Origin: Physcia stellaris
Lineage: Eukaryota > Ascomycota > Lecanoromycetes > Caliciales > Physciaceae
NCBI GenBank assembly: GCA_018902385.1
Contig: JABSSW010000024.1
Coordinates: 310,001 to 374,000 of the forward strand
Direction: 5' to 3'
DNA: 64,000 nucleotides
The translations under genes were made by a program, and so were the position numbers. Below are positions 1 through 10,470 of the stretch, in pieces (position 1 is the stretch's first letter; each line of letters begins with the position of its first letter). Below the pieces are notes generated by a model that had not been told where the DNA came from, ran no database searches, and worked only from the letters and a program-made list of their open reading frames with translations.

Positions 1-1597
1 TACTGACCAGATTGCTATTAGGTTCCCTCCAGGCTTGTGGAAGTCAAACTTCAGAACAAGGGAGACGCAACACTTTTTGATTCCCCGACGATGCTTCCAA
101 GGAGCAAGCAGCTGTTGAGTATGACGTCGAAACAAAGAGTACGTATGTACTTTTAGCTTCCGGGGGGGGCGCACTAGACGCATTTGAGCTAATATGCTAC
201 ACATCGGGTTAGCACGGTAAGAAAAGAGGATAACTAGCACAGAGGTAGAAGGGCACGAGATCAGGGCCCGATACGGTCAATAAATGAGTGTATGCTCCTG
301 GTTGTAAGGTGGGTTAATTATCACTATCTAGGAGGGTGCTACAGGCGGTTTTGTACAAGGTCGAATGCCAAGCATTTAAGGCTAGTCACGTGCCACATGC
401 AATATGGGCCAATTACCAGTTTCTTGTTACTCCCCTGCAACATGGTATCAATTGAGGGCTTGACTACAATCCGAAAGGAGCTTCGCTGAAGACTCTTGGC
501 TTCGCTGAGCCCGCGACATTGGATTCGAACTCGTGAAAGCTGGAAACGAACTCGTGAGTTCGTAAGTTCTGTCAGAGTTTACAGCGAAGCCCACGGCCCT
601 CAGCGAAGCCGAGAACTTCGCTGAAGTTCTTTGGTTTCGCTCGAAGTTCTGTCACCAACTCACGATACGACACACATCCGAGATGCTAAAATGAAATGTA
701 TACAACTTTGGGTGGGATTAAAGGCTTGATAACGAGATGGTTCACACCCTTCTTTGACAAACCTTGACCTGCGAGCTGTTCTGTTAATCACATTTATACG
801 ACAATGATGAGACACTTCAAGTCCCGAATCAAAGCAAGCTCAAAAAGCCCCGAAAACGCCCTAGCAATCAGAATTGAAAGAGTTCTCGCGACAATTCTGC
901 TCACATCGGCTTGTCATGAGATCACGTGGTTTGTGTCTCTCCCGCTACCTATCTCAAACGCAGCTCCCTTTCTAGAGCCGATCAGGTAGAATTTTTTCTC
1001 CCTATCAAAGGCAGTATTATTAGCGCCGCAGAGGTTGTCGTAGGCGACGGCACTCAACTTAACCGCAAAGGTAGAATAATACAACATGGTCTTGGCGTGG
1101 GGATGATATGTCCGTGAGATATGCACGGTTTTATATGCGGCATCTTGACGTTTGGAGACGAACTGCACTACGGAATGACAGCAACCCGTTGGCTGTAGCA
1201 CCAAATCCTGTGATGCGCTTAGATCTTCACCAATTGGAACCATTCCTTCAGCAACGTCCCGAGCCCACTTTATATTTCCGACGCGCATATCACGGACATA
1301 AAACAGCCGAGTACGAGAATAGAAGCGATATCTCACTTTCCGGCCAACGGCTGGATACGAAGTTTTGGCCAAGTCGTACATTGAGCCGACTGGTTCCCAA
1401 TGCTCAACGAATATCGCACCGAGCAGCTAAAACTGCAGGCCACGTACGATAAGGTGAAAAAGCGTTTCATTCGAGCTCTTAAAAAGCCTCGACTGACGCC
1501 ACTCCGCTCTACCATGCAACACATATCTATTGAAAGCCTCTACATTATTCACTATTCCTAACTACGATGTTAGACCCTGGTTCCAGACCTTAGCTCG
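1..1597. other. Intergenic region with short mirrored motif cluster, no supported gene
   Basis: No gene is supported here. Between about 479 and 646 a short motif, CTTCGCTGA, and its reverse complement recur six times (about 479, 498, 582, 600, 614 and 633), mixed with repeats of GAACTCGTGA, so this stretch can form hairpins. Two overlapping ORFs on opposite strands (914-1381 minus, 1108-1452 plus) show no domain I recognise and neither looks clearly better than the other. Confidence 0.5.
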
Positions 1598-3206
1598 ATG
1601 AGTCTAACATTTCGAGTGCTCTGGCTCTTGATATCCATATCAGTCACACATGCGTATCCAAATCAAAGAAACGTGCTTCAGCAGCCAACGTTCCACATCG
1701 AAAAGGATCCGAGAAAACCCCTATGGCGCAATGTAACATCGCAGCAAGTCTTCAGTCTCAAGACCAACCGCATCAGAACTCAATGGCACGATAACCTCTC
1801 GCTACTCAAGAGAGGGGCTCCAGATGCGGTGTCTATCCATGTAGATCCACATCACCTCTTCGCATGGACGCCCATCAAGCTGGGTGGTCAGTCTGATCCC
1901 CCTATTCGATGCAACATAGCTGACGTAAGTCCTGGCAACAGTGCAGCAGCTAGGCCTAATGCTGGACATCGGATCAACCCAATTGTAATAACCCCCACCC
2001 CCTCCGCCCCATCGTAATTACAGTGGAACAATGAATTGATATCCGAACCACCAGCTGGGTATTCGCCTCGCAGAACGATTCCATCCAACCCTCCGGCCTG
2101 CTGCCGTACACGCAACTCTACGTCCCCGGCAACAGCCCCAGCTGGCAATCCATCCCGAACGCCACCTTCTCCTCGAGCTACATGGCCGGCTTCACAGCCA
2201 CGGGGATCGTGGGCACGGAGAGCTTGACCGTGGGCCAGCTGCCGCCGGTGAGGCAGCACGTGGGCGTGATGTGGTACGACAAACCGGTCATGGACCCGCA
2301 GCAGATCCAGGGGATATTAGGCCTTGGGCTGTCCTCTGATGGGGTATCTGGGAGTTAGTTTGCACTGCACTTCACTTTTCCACCCACTGCCTCTTTGACG
2401 CATATCCCCAATCAAGCCAAAACAAGTCCTAATGCTAAATCCCGGGACTTTATAGCAATGGGCACCCCAACCTTCCTCGAGCTCCTCACCCCGCAGCTAC
2501 AAGCCCCGCTCTTCACGATCGCGCTCGACGAATGGGGAACCGGCACCTGGGACTTTGGCCACGTGGACGCGAGCAAGTACCGGGGTTCATTACGCACAGT
2601 ACCCGTCGACGACGGCTGCAACGTGGGCGGATCGTGGAAAGTCTCCGGCATCAGCGTGATGTTCCCGGAAGGCAAGATGGCGCCTGCGAATCCGTGTGGG
2701 ATGTTCGGTGAGACCCTTCCCTTCCCTTCCCTTCCCACATTCCTACTTTTTACATTATTAAAGTTTCTCCTTACTTACATCAGCGATACCAGACACAGGC
2801 TGGGACCTCATCAACCTCGACCCCTCCCTCGTAGCGCACTACTACGCCGCCGTCCCCGGCGCGACCGCGGACCTGAACCCAGGGACGTGGACGTTTCCCT
2901 GCTCGGCGCCGCTGCCGGATCTGGTGCTCTCGATCGGAGGCGTCGATGGTGTGATTATTGGGGGAGGTGGTTGAATTATCATCCCTGGGAGGGGAGGCGG
3001 GTTGTGAGTTCGACTCTTTTCTTCCTTCCCCCCTCAACCCCCCAAAAAACCACAAACTAACCCCCTCCTTAGATTGCACCGGCGCCCTGCAACCAACCGC
3101 CCCCTCCGGCCCCGCCGTCTTCGGACAGGCGTTCCTGATGGCGCAGTTCGCGGTGTTTGATATCGGGGGACGGAGGATTAGTTTTGCGCCTGTTGCGCAT
3201 GTGTGA
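1598..3206 (+). CDS. Pepsin-family (A1) aspartic protease-like protein, possibly inactive
   Basis: This is a secreted aspartic protease-like gene. The first exon starts with a signal peptide (MSLTFRVLWLLISISVTHA). Later exons show family landmarks in order: a flap-like stretch ending in TGIVGTESLTVGQ, GILGLGL, GTPTFLELL, the second catalytic motif PDTGWDLINL, a Cys-containing stretch (TFPCSAPLPDLVLSIGG), and a C-terminal FGQAFLMAQFAVFD. Likely introns are 2342-2457 and about 2707-2784, plus one whose acceptor is at about 3071 and whose odd GTGGTT donor is at about 2970. The N-terminal catalytic region is unusual: the expected DTGSS-W is DIRTTSW, and an in-frame TGA (2032-2034) sits just before it. 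I found no clean splice from exon 1, which may end near 1924, into that frame. It could be a non-catalytic homologue, a pseudogene, or carry a sequence error. The fold assignment is fairly sure; activity is not. Confidence 0.65.
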
Positions 3207-4300
3207 ATTGCTTTGAGATGGGGAGGGGAGAGGGTTTTGGAGGGGGAGTTCGGGGAGGGGATTTTGCGGAGGGGCATTCTGGGGAGGGGAGTTGGAGGGG
3301 AGTTTGGAGGGGAATCTTGGGGAGGGAGTTTGGATATGGGGATTTTGGGAAGAGGGAGTTTGGGAAGGGGAGTTTTGAAGGAAAAGTTTTTGAAGGGCCA
3401 GTTCAGAATTGGGGATTTTGAAATGGGGAAGTTTGGGAGGGAGAAGGGGGAGGCAGCAATGGGGGAGTTTTTGAAGAGGGAGTTGGAGATTAAACTCTAT
3501 ATACAAGCATGTAACTCTGATTTTTTGATATAAGATCTTTCTGATTGAAGAAGTTGTATCGTTTTGATCGTTATCTAAAAGCGCGAGAGATAAAGAAAGG
3601 GAAGATGAGTCGATGAGAAGATAAAGAGAAAAGAAATAGAAAAAAGTGATTTATTTTTGATGGTTTGAGTTGTGAATAATGTTAATAAAAGCGAAAGGAA
3701 AGAAGACACAAGACAAGAGAAGAAGAAGAGAGAAGAAAAAAAAGCAACGAAACTCAAAACTTGAACCCCCTTTTTTTCTCAGAAGTCTCTTCTCCCAAAC
3801 ATCACTTCTTCCCTAAAAGATAGCCAACCTCCCATCCCCCTCCCATCTCCCCTCCTCCCCTCCTCCCCTCCCCCTCTCCCCCTCCTCCCCCATCTCCCCA
3901 CAATCCCCCAATTCACAACCACGAAATCCCCAAAACAGCTCTTACACCTCCTCTCCAAACCCCCACCCCACGAGACACTCCGAAAACTTTATATCATGAT
4001 TGGAAAATGACATTCAGGAGCGCTGTATATGAGGAATGGGAATGGGGATGGGAATGGGGGAGTGGTGTTTGACCTGGAGGACGTGCCTGATCTCTTCCTG
4101 TTATTGATGATTGATCGGATTATCTAGCCTGATCCTATATAACATGCAGGGATTTGGATATGGCCATGGGAGATCGGCGAGGATGATGATTGGATTCAGA
4201 GATCTATAGCTTCGATCGCTGCGCGATGAGGGAGTAGGAGCGGGGGTATGACTCTGTTATGTATGAATTAGTATCTGCTGAACGGAATGTTGCCTTCGTA
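3207..4300. repeat. Intergenic G-rich purine tract followed by C-rich pyrimidine tract
   Basis: No gene is supported. From about 3213 to 3480 the plus strand is almost pure purine-T with repeated GGGGAG, GGGAGTTT and GGAGGGG units. From about 3770 to 3970 the plus strand is C-rich (repeated CTCCC/CCTCCC). ORFs called inside these tracts are low-complexity artefacts. The tracts lie between two genes that end towards each other, downstream of both stop codons. Confidence 0.7.
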
Positions 4301-5849
4301 TCACCCGGTCGTGTGTTTCTCTCGTAATGGAATCGCACGGGCGGGCTCGGATGGAGGTGTAATTAAAGAGAGAGAAGGAGAGAACAAGTCCATGAGAAAA
4401 CCACACAAAAACATACCCAAAACCCCCTTCTCCGCCATCTGCCCCACGTTCTGAAACCCGGCCACATTCATCAAGATATCGAAATCCGCCAACAAGCTCC
4501 TCATAACATGCCTCACGCCCACCTCACCCATAATACTAAGCCCCCAAACCCACAGCCTGCCAACCCAAACGAACTTTGCGCCCAGCGCCAGCGCCTTGAG
4601 GACATCGCTCGCGCCGCGAATGCCGCTGTCGTACATGATGTAGATGCTGTCACCCACAGCAGCGACGATATTCTCCAGGGCGTCAAGCGAAGCGATAGCG
4701 CCGTCGACCTGGCGGCCAGCGTGGTTGCTCACGACGATACCATCGACGCCCAACTCGACGCATTTGCGCGCATCGGATACGCTCTGGATGCCTTTGATGC
4801 AGAACGGGCGGCCGCCGCTGATGCGCTTCCAGGTGTCGCGCAGCCAGGGGATCTTTTCCCAGCTCCAGGCGCGGCCGTGCCATACGTTGTCGATCCATAA
4901 CGCCCCCGCCCGCTCTGGCTCTTTCTTGGGATCTATCCCCTCCAGCTTCAACTTCCGCTGGAAGACGGGATCGCTCAGCCCTAGATCGGCGCCGATTCCG
5001 CGATAGAAGGCGTAGTTGCCTGTAGCGATGTCGTCGTGGCGCCAGCCTAGCTGCCAGGTGTCGGTCGTCAGGATACAGGCATCGAAGCCGTTTTCGAATG
5101 CGCGAGTTAGGAGCGAGATGGTTAACGCATCGTCGTGGGGCATATAGAGCTGATAGAAGCGTGGGCCGGAGGCATTGGCTCTGGCGACGGCTTCGATGGG
5201 TTGCGAGCCGGCGGTGGAGAGGGCGTAGGGGAGGTTGAGCTCGTGCGCGACGCGGGCGACTGGGAGTTCACCGGCAGGGTGGTAGATTTTGTTTATTCCA
5301 ATTGGGGCGAAACCGATGGGTGCGGCGACTGGATAGGAGTTGGTAGTCAGCGAGCGGAGCGTGGGAACTTGTCAAGGGAATGGGAATGGACCTTTGTGGC
5401 CGAAGATGGTGATTGCGCTGTCTCGGACATTGGTGTCGACGAGTTGGCGAGGGATGATGCGATGGCGGAAAAATGCTTCGCCTGAGTTTGTAAGCCTTGA
5501 TATCTAATCGACGGATGTTGGGTTGATCATACGGTTCGCGAGATGTGTATAGGATTGACCAGCATTGGACGAAGCGTAATACCTAGAGGAACACTTAGCA
5601 AGCTACAAGAACGCAATGGCATGGATATATGGTACCAGCCTCCCTCAGTAAGCTTCTCTTTGGCCAGCTCCTCCAGCTTGCCGGGCTCTGTCCCCTGCGT
5701 CAATAGAGGCTCGGATGATGCGGAGGCCAAGACAGACCCGTATTGAATAATGGCACCTCTCCTGTATTAGGCTTCCAGAAGTTCTCTCGTTGGTACATGG
5801 CAAATTGAGGAGTAGACCTCAACTTGCCATTCGGAGCCTTCGGATCCAT
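4301..5849 (-). CDS. FMN-dependent alpha-hydroxy acid dehydrogenase / lactate 2-monooxygenase-like
   Basis: This enzyme family oxidises L-2-hydroxy acids such as lactate using FMN in a TIM barrel. Spliced from the minus strand, the protein reads through MDPKAPNG..., FAMYQRENFW, KLEELAKEKL, YYASSNAG, EAFFRHRIIPRQL, GFAPIGINKIYHPAGELPVA, YALSTAGSQPIE, RFYQLYMPHDD, DTWQLGWRHDD, then the FMN/active-site segments FCIKGIQS and VVSNHAGRQVDG (His and Arg of the SNHGGRQ motif; the first Gly is Ala here) and YDSGIRGASDVLKALALGAKFVWVGR. Likely introns are about 5692-5748, 5585-5640, 5480-5520 and 5331-5390. The start ATG (5847-5849) is chosen because the family N-terminus begins about there. The last residues are uncertain: a GTATGT donor near 4415 suggests a short final exon replaces the open tail. 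A retrotransposon sits 238 bp upstream of the start. Confidence 0.85.
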
Positions 5850-6082
5850 GTCGAGCCTTTCAAGCAGGGAGGCCAATGAATAATGAAAAAGAAGATCTCG
5901 AGGTAGATTCTACGGTGGCAGCCAACAAAAGAGGGAAAGGGTTTCAAGGTTGAGAAGAACAGAAAATGATGAAGAGAAGGACATCTTCACTTGGGTCAGA
6001 ACATGGATATGGACGGGTCGAATGAATTGATAGCGATGACTTCATTCTCTCGCGACTGAAGAGCGGCAATTGGTGATGGATG
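5850..6082. promoter_or_regulatory. Truncated 5' flank of the FMN oxidoreductase gene
   Basis: These 233 bases separate the start codon of the minus-strand oxidoreductase from the target-site duplication of the Ty3/Gypsy insertion. Base composition is ordinary (GG and CC are common), so hypermutation has not spread into it. I see no defined promoter element. Any more distal promoter sequence now lies about 8.6 kb away, beyond the element. Confidence 0.4.
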
Positions 6083-6087
6083 GGAAA
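6083..6087. repeat. Target-site duplication, left (GGAAA)
   Basis: GGAAA directly precedes the 5' LTR and recurs at 14686-14690 directly after the 3' LTR, the 5 bp duplication expected of Ty3/Gypsy integration. Because GAAA-like sequence also occurs at the inner LTR edges, the LTR boundaries carry an uncertainty of a few bases. Confidence 0.7.
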
Positions 6088-6310
6088 TGTTGGCAGGGAG
6101 GAGTGCGAAAATGGCTGGGCAACGAAAACTAAGATCGATAGGGTTAGACCTTATTGACATGACATTCGGCTGTTTATGAAACATCTTCATGAAATATGCA
6201 GTTTGTACATACTTTCATTCAAATATCTATCACTCAATAAGATTATTCTTGAAGGCATTACATCATACTATTTCGTACGTTTTGACGATGTGCTAGTGAG
6301 CCACTTTTCT
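6088..6310 (+). repeat. 5' LTR of the Ty3/Gypsy element
   Basis: 223 bp, beginning TGTTGGCAGG and ending CACTTTTCT (a non-canonical 3' end; the TG...CA rule is not met). It aligns without gaps to 14463-14685. The outer 85 bases keep many GG pairs that are mutated in the 3' LTR, so this copy is close to the ancestral sequence. Four sites are mutated here but not in the other copy. Confidence 0.9.
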
Positions 6311-6479
6311 GAAAATTTTGTCAAGATAATTCGAACGTCAGAGCAGATCGCTGTTAGTCGTTTTTTGACAAAGATATCGAAATTGTAAAGTGGCTCATTT
6401 CAGCATTTCTACAAAGGAATTCAACGCACATCAGGTCATGAGATATTAAAAACAGTATTCAGTCATTCAGCAGTCAGAA

Positions 6480-7010
6480 ATCACAGTATTAACAGACGAG
6501 AAACGACGTGCAGTTCAAGTCATTCAGTATCAGTCGACGAAAAACAACGTGTCGTTCAAGTCATTCAGTATCAGCAGACGAGAAACGACGTGTCGTTCAA
6601 ATTATTTAGTACAGATCGTGAACAACGTGTCGTTCAAATCAGTCAGTATCGTGTGTTAGTAAATCTGAAACAACGTGCCGTTCAAATCAGAAAATACAGC
6701 GTGTTAATAAATCGTGAACGACGTGTTGTTCAAATCATTCAGAAAGTTCGTGAACGACGTGCTGTTCAAAACAGAATCTGTGTTTACAGACTAAAAACGA
6801 CGTGCAGTTCAGATCATTCAGCGTAAAGTATCAGCAGACGAAAAACGACGTGTCGTTCAAGTCATTCAGTGCGAATACAAGCAGACGAGAAACGACGTGT
6901 CGTTCAAATCTTCAGAACAAAATATCAGCAAACAGAGAACGACGTGTCGTTCGAATCATTCAATATCAAACGACGAGAAACGACGTGTCGTTCAAATCAT
7001 TCAACAGTAA
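6480..7010 (+). repeat. Tandem leader repeat with hairpin core AACGACGTGTCGTT
   Basis: About twelve imperfect units of 36-48 bp lie between the 5' LTR and gag. Each carries a core AACGAC-GT-GTCGTT, whose 6-base arms are perfect inverted repeats around a 2-base spacer, followed by TCAAATCATTCAGTATCAGC or variants. Core positions are near 6497, 6547, 6585, 6624, 6671, 6719, 6753, 6796, 6844, 6891, 6939 and 6978. ORFs across this stretch are only repeat translations. The location is the untranslated leader, where packaging or dimerisation signals usually sit in LTR elements; a role here is inference. Confidence 0.85.
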
Positions 7011-7354
7011 CATCGATATCAGCGAATCAAATCGTTAAAAAATTTCGTTACGTTGTGAATATCAGATGTTATCGAAACATCATCAAAATCAGAAATAATT
7101 CATATTTACTTCACGACAGTGTCAACATCAGTCATTCATACAACTATTTGACAAAGAATTCATCAAATGTGTTTCGTACGAGTTTATCATTCGAATAACT
7201 AGTGTCAACGAGCTAGTGAGAAGTAACGACATACGCATATACTTGAAGACTCTCAAAAAAAATTTGCATTTAAACTTTTTAATATTCGAAACAAGAATTT
7301 GATCTGCAAAAGCTTCTGAGCATTATCATTTGTTTTGATACTTATTACTCAAAA

Positions 7355-8830
7355 ATGTTTTCATCTAAGAAAGAAATCGTGATTTCATCATTTACTGTTT
7401 ATCGAGAACGTCAATTTTTTACATCGTCACTTGATACGAGTCGAACTAGTAATTCTGTTCACTCGAACATTGATTCGAAAAATCAACTGTTCACTACGTT
7501 ATTTGAAGAATACATTCATCAGTCACATAGTTTTAATCCTGCTCAATTCATAAGAGATTTTATAAAACAAAAAGACTTCGTTCATTCAGAAAAATCAATT
7601 AGTTGAACTAGCAATATCGTCGATTTTCTTAGCAGTCTAGTACAACAATCATTCATTGTTCAGAGTCAGTCAGTCAAGCTTATCAAGATGAAAAAGTTTC
7701 AATTGAATTATTTCACTGAAAACAAATTTGCACGACGATGACTTCAAAAAATCAAAAAGACACTCGACGATGATTTTGAATCAAATGAATGAATTGCAAA
7801 AATCGAGTCAAAACTGAAAAACGAAATCGAGTCATGAACAAAAAAATCATTCACGATTCAGCAAATGATCAAAAAAAATGTCGAAACTAACATTGTCGAC
7901 AAAAATATTTTCGTGACATTGTTGTTGAAGCGATTTCCAAAAAGAAAAATCAAACAAAAAACTCGAAAGAATTGATTTGACAAATTGAAAGCGATTCAAC
8001 AGCAGAAAAATGAGACTTTGAACGATTATTACGAACGTGTGATTAATTTCTTTCGTGCAGTCGAAGAAGTCGATGATAAAAATGATATCATTATGAATGT
8101 AATTATTGAACAATTTGTCGCAAAACTTCACGATTTTGTTTTACGACGAAAAATCAAAACGAAATATGTAAACGTCACTAAAAACTTTCAAACGTTAAAG
8201 AATGTTTACGAAACGATCGAAAATCAATTTGCAATCTTGAAATCGAAGAAGAAAAATCGAACGAAGCAATTGAGAATGAATAATGACAAAAAACTTGTGA
8301 ATCTACGAAATGCAATTAATTTCTGAAAATCGAATATGCATTATCAAGCAAACGAAATCAAAGAAATTCAAATACGACTGATCAAGTTAGAATTCGACTT
8401 GAATAGCTTCGCAACAATATTTCGTTTTGCACGTCAACTACATCGTATAATCAGCAAAAATCGTATACAAAATGTTATTAACACGAAATTTATTTCAATT
8501 TTGCAACAATATTCAGAATATTCGTCGCAAAACTCGCGTGATCAGCAACAATCAATTGTACTCGTCGCAACAGTTAATGAAACAATACAATTTCGTGAGC
8601 GACGTCAATCCGAATCAGCTTTGATTATACGTCAGCAGCAAAAAAATCAAACGTTCTGATTTATTCGATGAAATCATTACAATCGAATCATCAACGATTT
8701 TCTTGAGTATAATCGAGACAAGCATGATAAAATTTGCATACGATGCGATGAAACAGAACATATACTTCGCGAATGTACGATGAATGAACAGAATCGTTTA
8801 AAATATGCAGTCGCACGTTTGTTAAAATGA
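7355..8830 (+). pseudogene. Degenerate gag with CCHC zinc knuckle
   Basis: The gag-like polyprotein starts at ATG 7355 and is interrupted by several in-frame TGA codons, for example in 7740-7980. A Ty3-type capsid stretch is visible around 7985-8200 (LNDYYERVINFFRAVEE...IEQFVAKLHDFVLRRKI). A zinc knuckle lies at 8735-8776 with spacing C-x2-C-x4-H-x4-C intact (CIRCDETEHILREC). The Gly residues normal inside this motif are now Asp/Glu, as expected from GG to GA mutation. The 113-residue stretch at 7985-8326 contains no Gly, Pro or Trp. Confidence 0.8.
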
Positions 8831-9694
8831 TTGATTGACATAAAGATTTCTGTAACATTCGAGAAAATTGCTCAGACGAAATTGAAGCGATCTGTTGACT
8901 TATTTGTCTCAGCGACATCATTTGCACAAATAGCAACAATAACGAGTATATCATTCAACACTCAACAGTCTGCGATAAATGCGATGTACTATACATATGA
9001 TACAGAAATTGAGAATGAAAACAACAATCAGCATGTTTTCACGACGAAATACGACGAAATGTATAACTCGAACAACTTTGTATCAAAAATGAGAAAGTCA
9101 ACGTCAAGATTAGTACAGATGAAAAAATTCGACTCAGAGAACGAAAAATCTGAAATGAATGAGATCGTCATTCAACGTTTTCTTGCAGTGAATTCAATTA
9201 CGATATTCGCAAATTCGAAATATAACTCGAAATCAAATGTCGATCAGTCAGCGAAAATCTATACGATAAAGACTCGAAAAAAAAAAAGACGAATGAAACA
9301 CGACGATGAAACATTTGACGTAAAAAAAGAATTTGCAGCGAAATCATCTGAATTTATCGAAAAAACATCAGCAACAGCATCTGTCAAAAAGAAAAAAAAA
9401 AAAATCAAAAAGAACATTGACAAGCTCAAGAAATTGAAAAAAATCAATGCTTTGAAAAACAAGCTTTCAATTAATGTTCAGGAAATTCTGAAAAGCAATA
9501 TTATAATCATGACAATTATTCAACTTTGTGCTATTTCATTTTTCTTTAAAAATGAGTTCAAGCGATTGATTTTTGCTTCGCGCAAATCACGAAAGAAACA
9601 AATCTTTACTAACACTGAAATTTCTAGAGTAAATTTGATTCAAGTTGATTTGTCAACGTTGAAATCAGACATCAAAGAAATGACAAAGAAATGA
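8831..9694 (+). pseudogene. Lysine-rich gag-pol linker region of the retroelement
   Basis: A 287-residue open stretch in the polyprotein between the zinc knuckle and the protease. It is Lys/Ser/Asn-rich with several poly-Lys runs and has no Gly, Pro or Trp at all. It has no recognisable fold and reads as a mutated disordered linker rather than a separate gene. Its openness reflects that few Trp codons were present to become TGA. Confidence 0.6.
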
Positions 9695-9699
9695 ATCGA

Positions 9700-10340
9700 A
9701 ATTAACAAGAATTTCACTGCATTCGAAGTGCTCGTTGTATTGCAAAAAGAAAACGACTCGACTCGTTATTCGTTTGAATATCAACATGTTAAAGCGAATC
9801 AAGATTTTGATCTGATTCTCATTGACAGCAAGTTAACTCATGACATGAAACTGAAAATTCATTATACGAGCGAATTCGTCAAGCATCAAATAACAATGAC
9901 AGTGATTAACGAGCAACGTAAAATTTTAAGTCATTGAATTATGCTCAACATCAATGCGAAGAGTATCAAGCGTCGTTTTTTCGCATTCGTGAATTCACAC
10001 GCAATGAGTACGAAACTTCTATTAGATTTCTCGTGACTCAAAGCAGTGAAAATTCAGCTGAATATTGCAGTCAAAATTATCACGATCGATGACAAAATGC
10101 TGAATAAGAATTCGATTATCATCAATTCTTTCGAGATTGTTGAATTCGCGTTGATCAAAAACATAATAAAAACGATCAAGAAAGAAAACAAGCGAGTCAA
10201 GAAAATAATGAATGACCACCTTAAAGAAAGAGAGAAGAGTGAAAAGAGCTCGTTTGACGAAACGAATTCTGATATCGACGAATCAAATGATAACGACTCG
10301 AACGATTTTAACGATGTCGACGACGACGAGAATTTTCAAT
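9700..10340 (+). pseudogene. Degenerate retroviral-type protease region
   Basis: The retropepsin C-terminal signature, normally LLGLPWL followed by a strand, appears near 10015-10060 as LLLDFS, TGA, LKAV. Gly has become Asp, Pro has become Ser and Trp has become a stop, each explained by one CC to TC or GG to GA change. The catalytic D-S/T-G is not recognisable to me. The region ends in an acidic stretch (10255-10340) that closes with TAA, a rare non-TGA stop that marks either a frame change or further damage. Confidence 0.55.
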
Positions 10341-10470
10341 AAATTTTGCGAATGATCATAAAAAACGCCCACGTGTTAAAAAGAAAATTGAAAAACATAT
10401 TGATATTAATAATGAGAAGACGGTCGAAGAAGCTGTTTCGAAATCGACATTTCGAATTTTCAAAATAGAG

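Noticed and set aside
914-1381. 155-residue minus-strand ORF
   Set aside because: No recognisable domain and overlapped by a similar-length plus-strand ORF at 1108-1452; nothing favours either.
3203-3533. Gly-rich ORFs in the G-rich tract
   Set aside because: Low-complexity translations of a purine-rich intergenic tract.
5996-6190. Minus-strand ORF across the left LTR boundary
   Set aside because: It runs through the insertion junction and the LTR, so it did not exist before the insertion.
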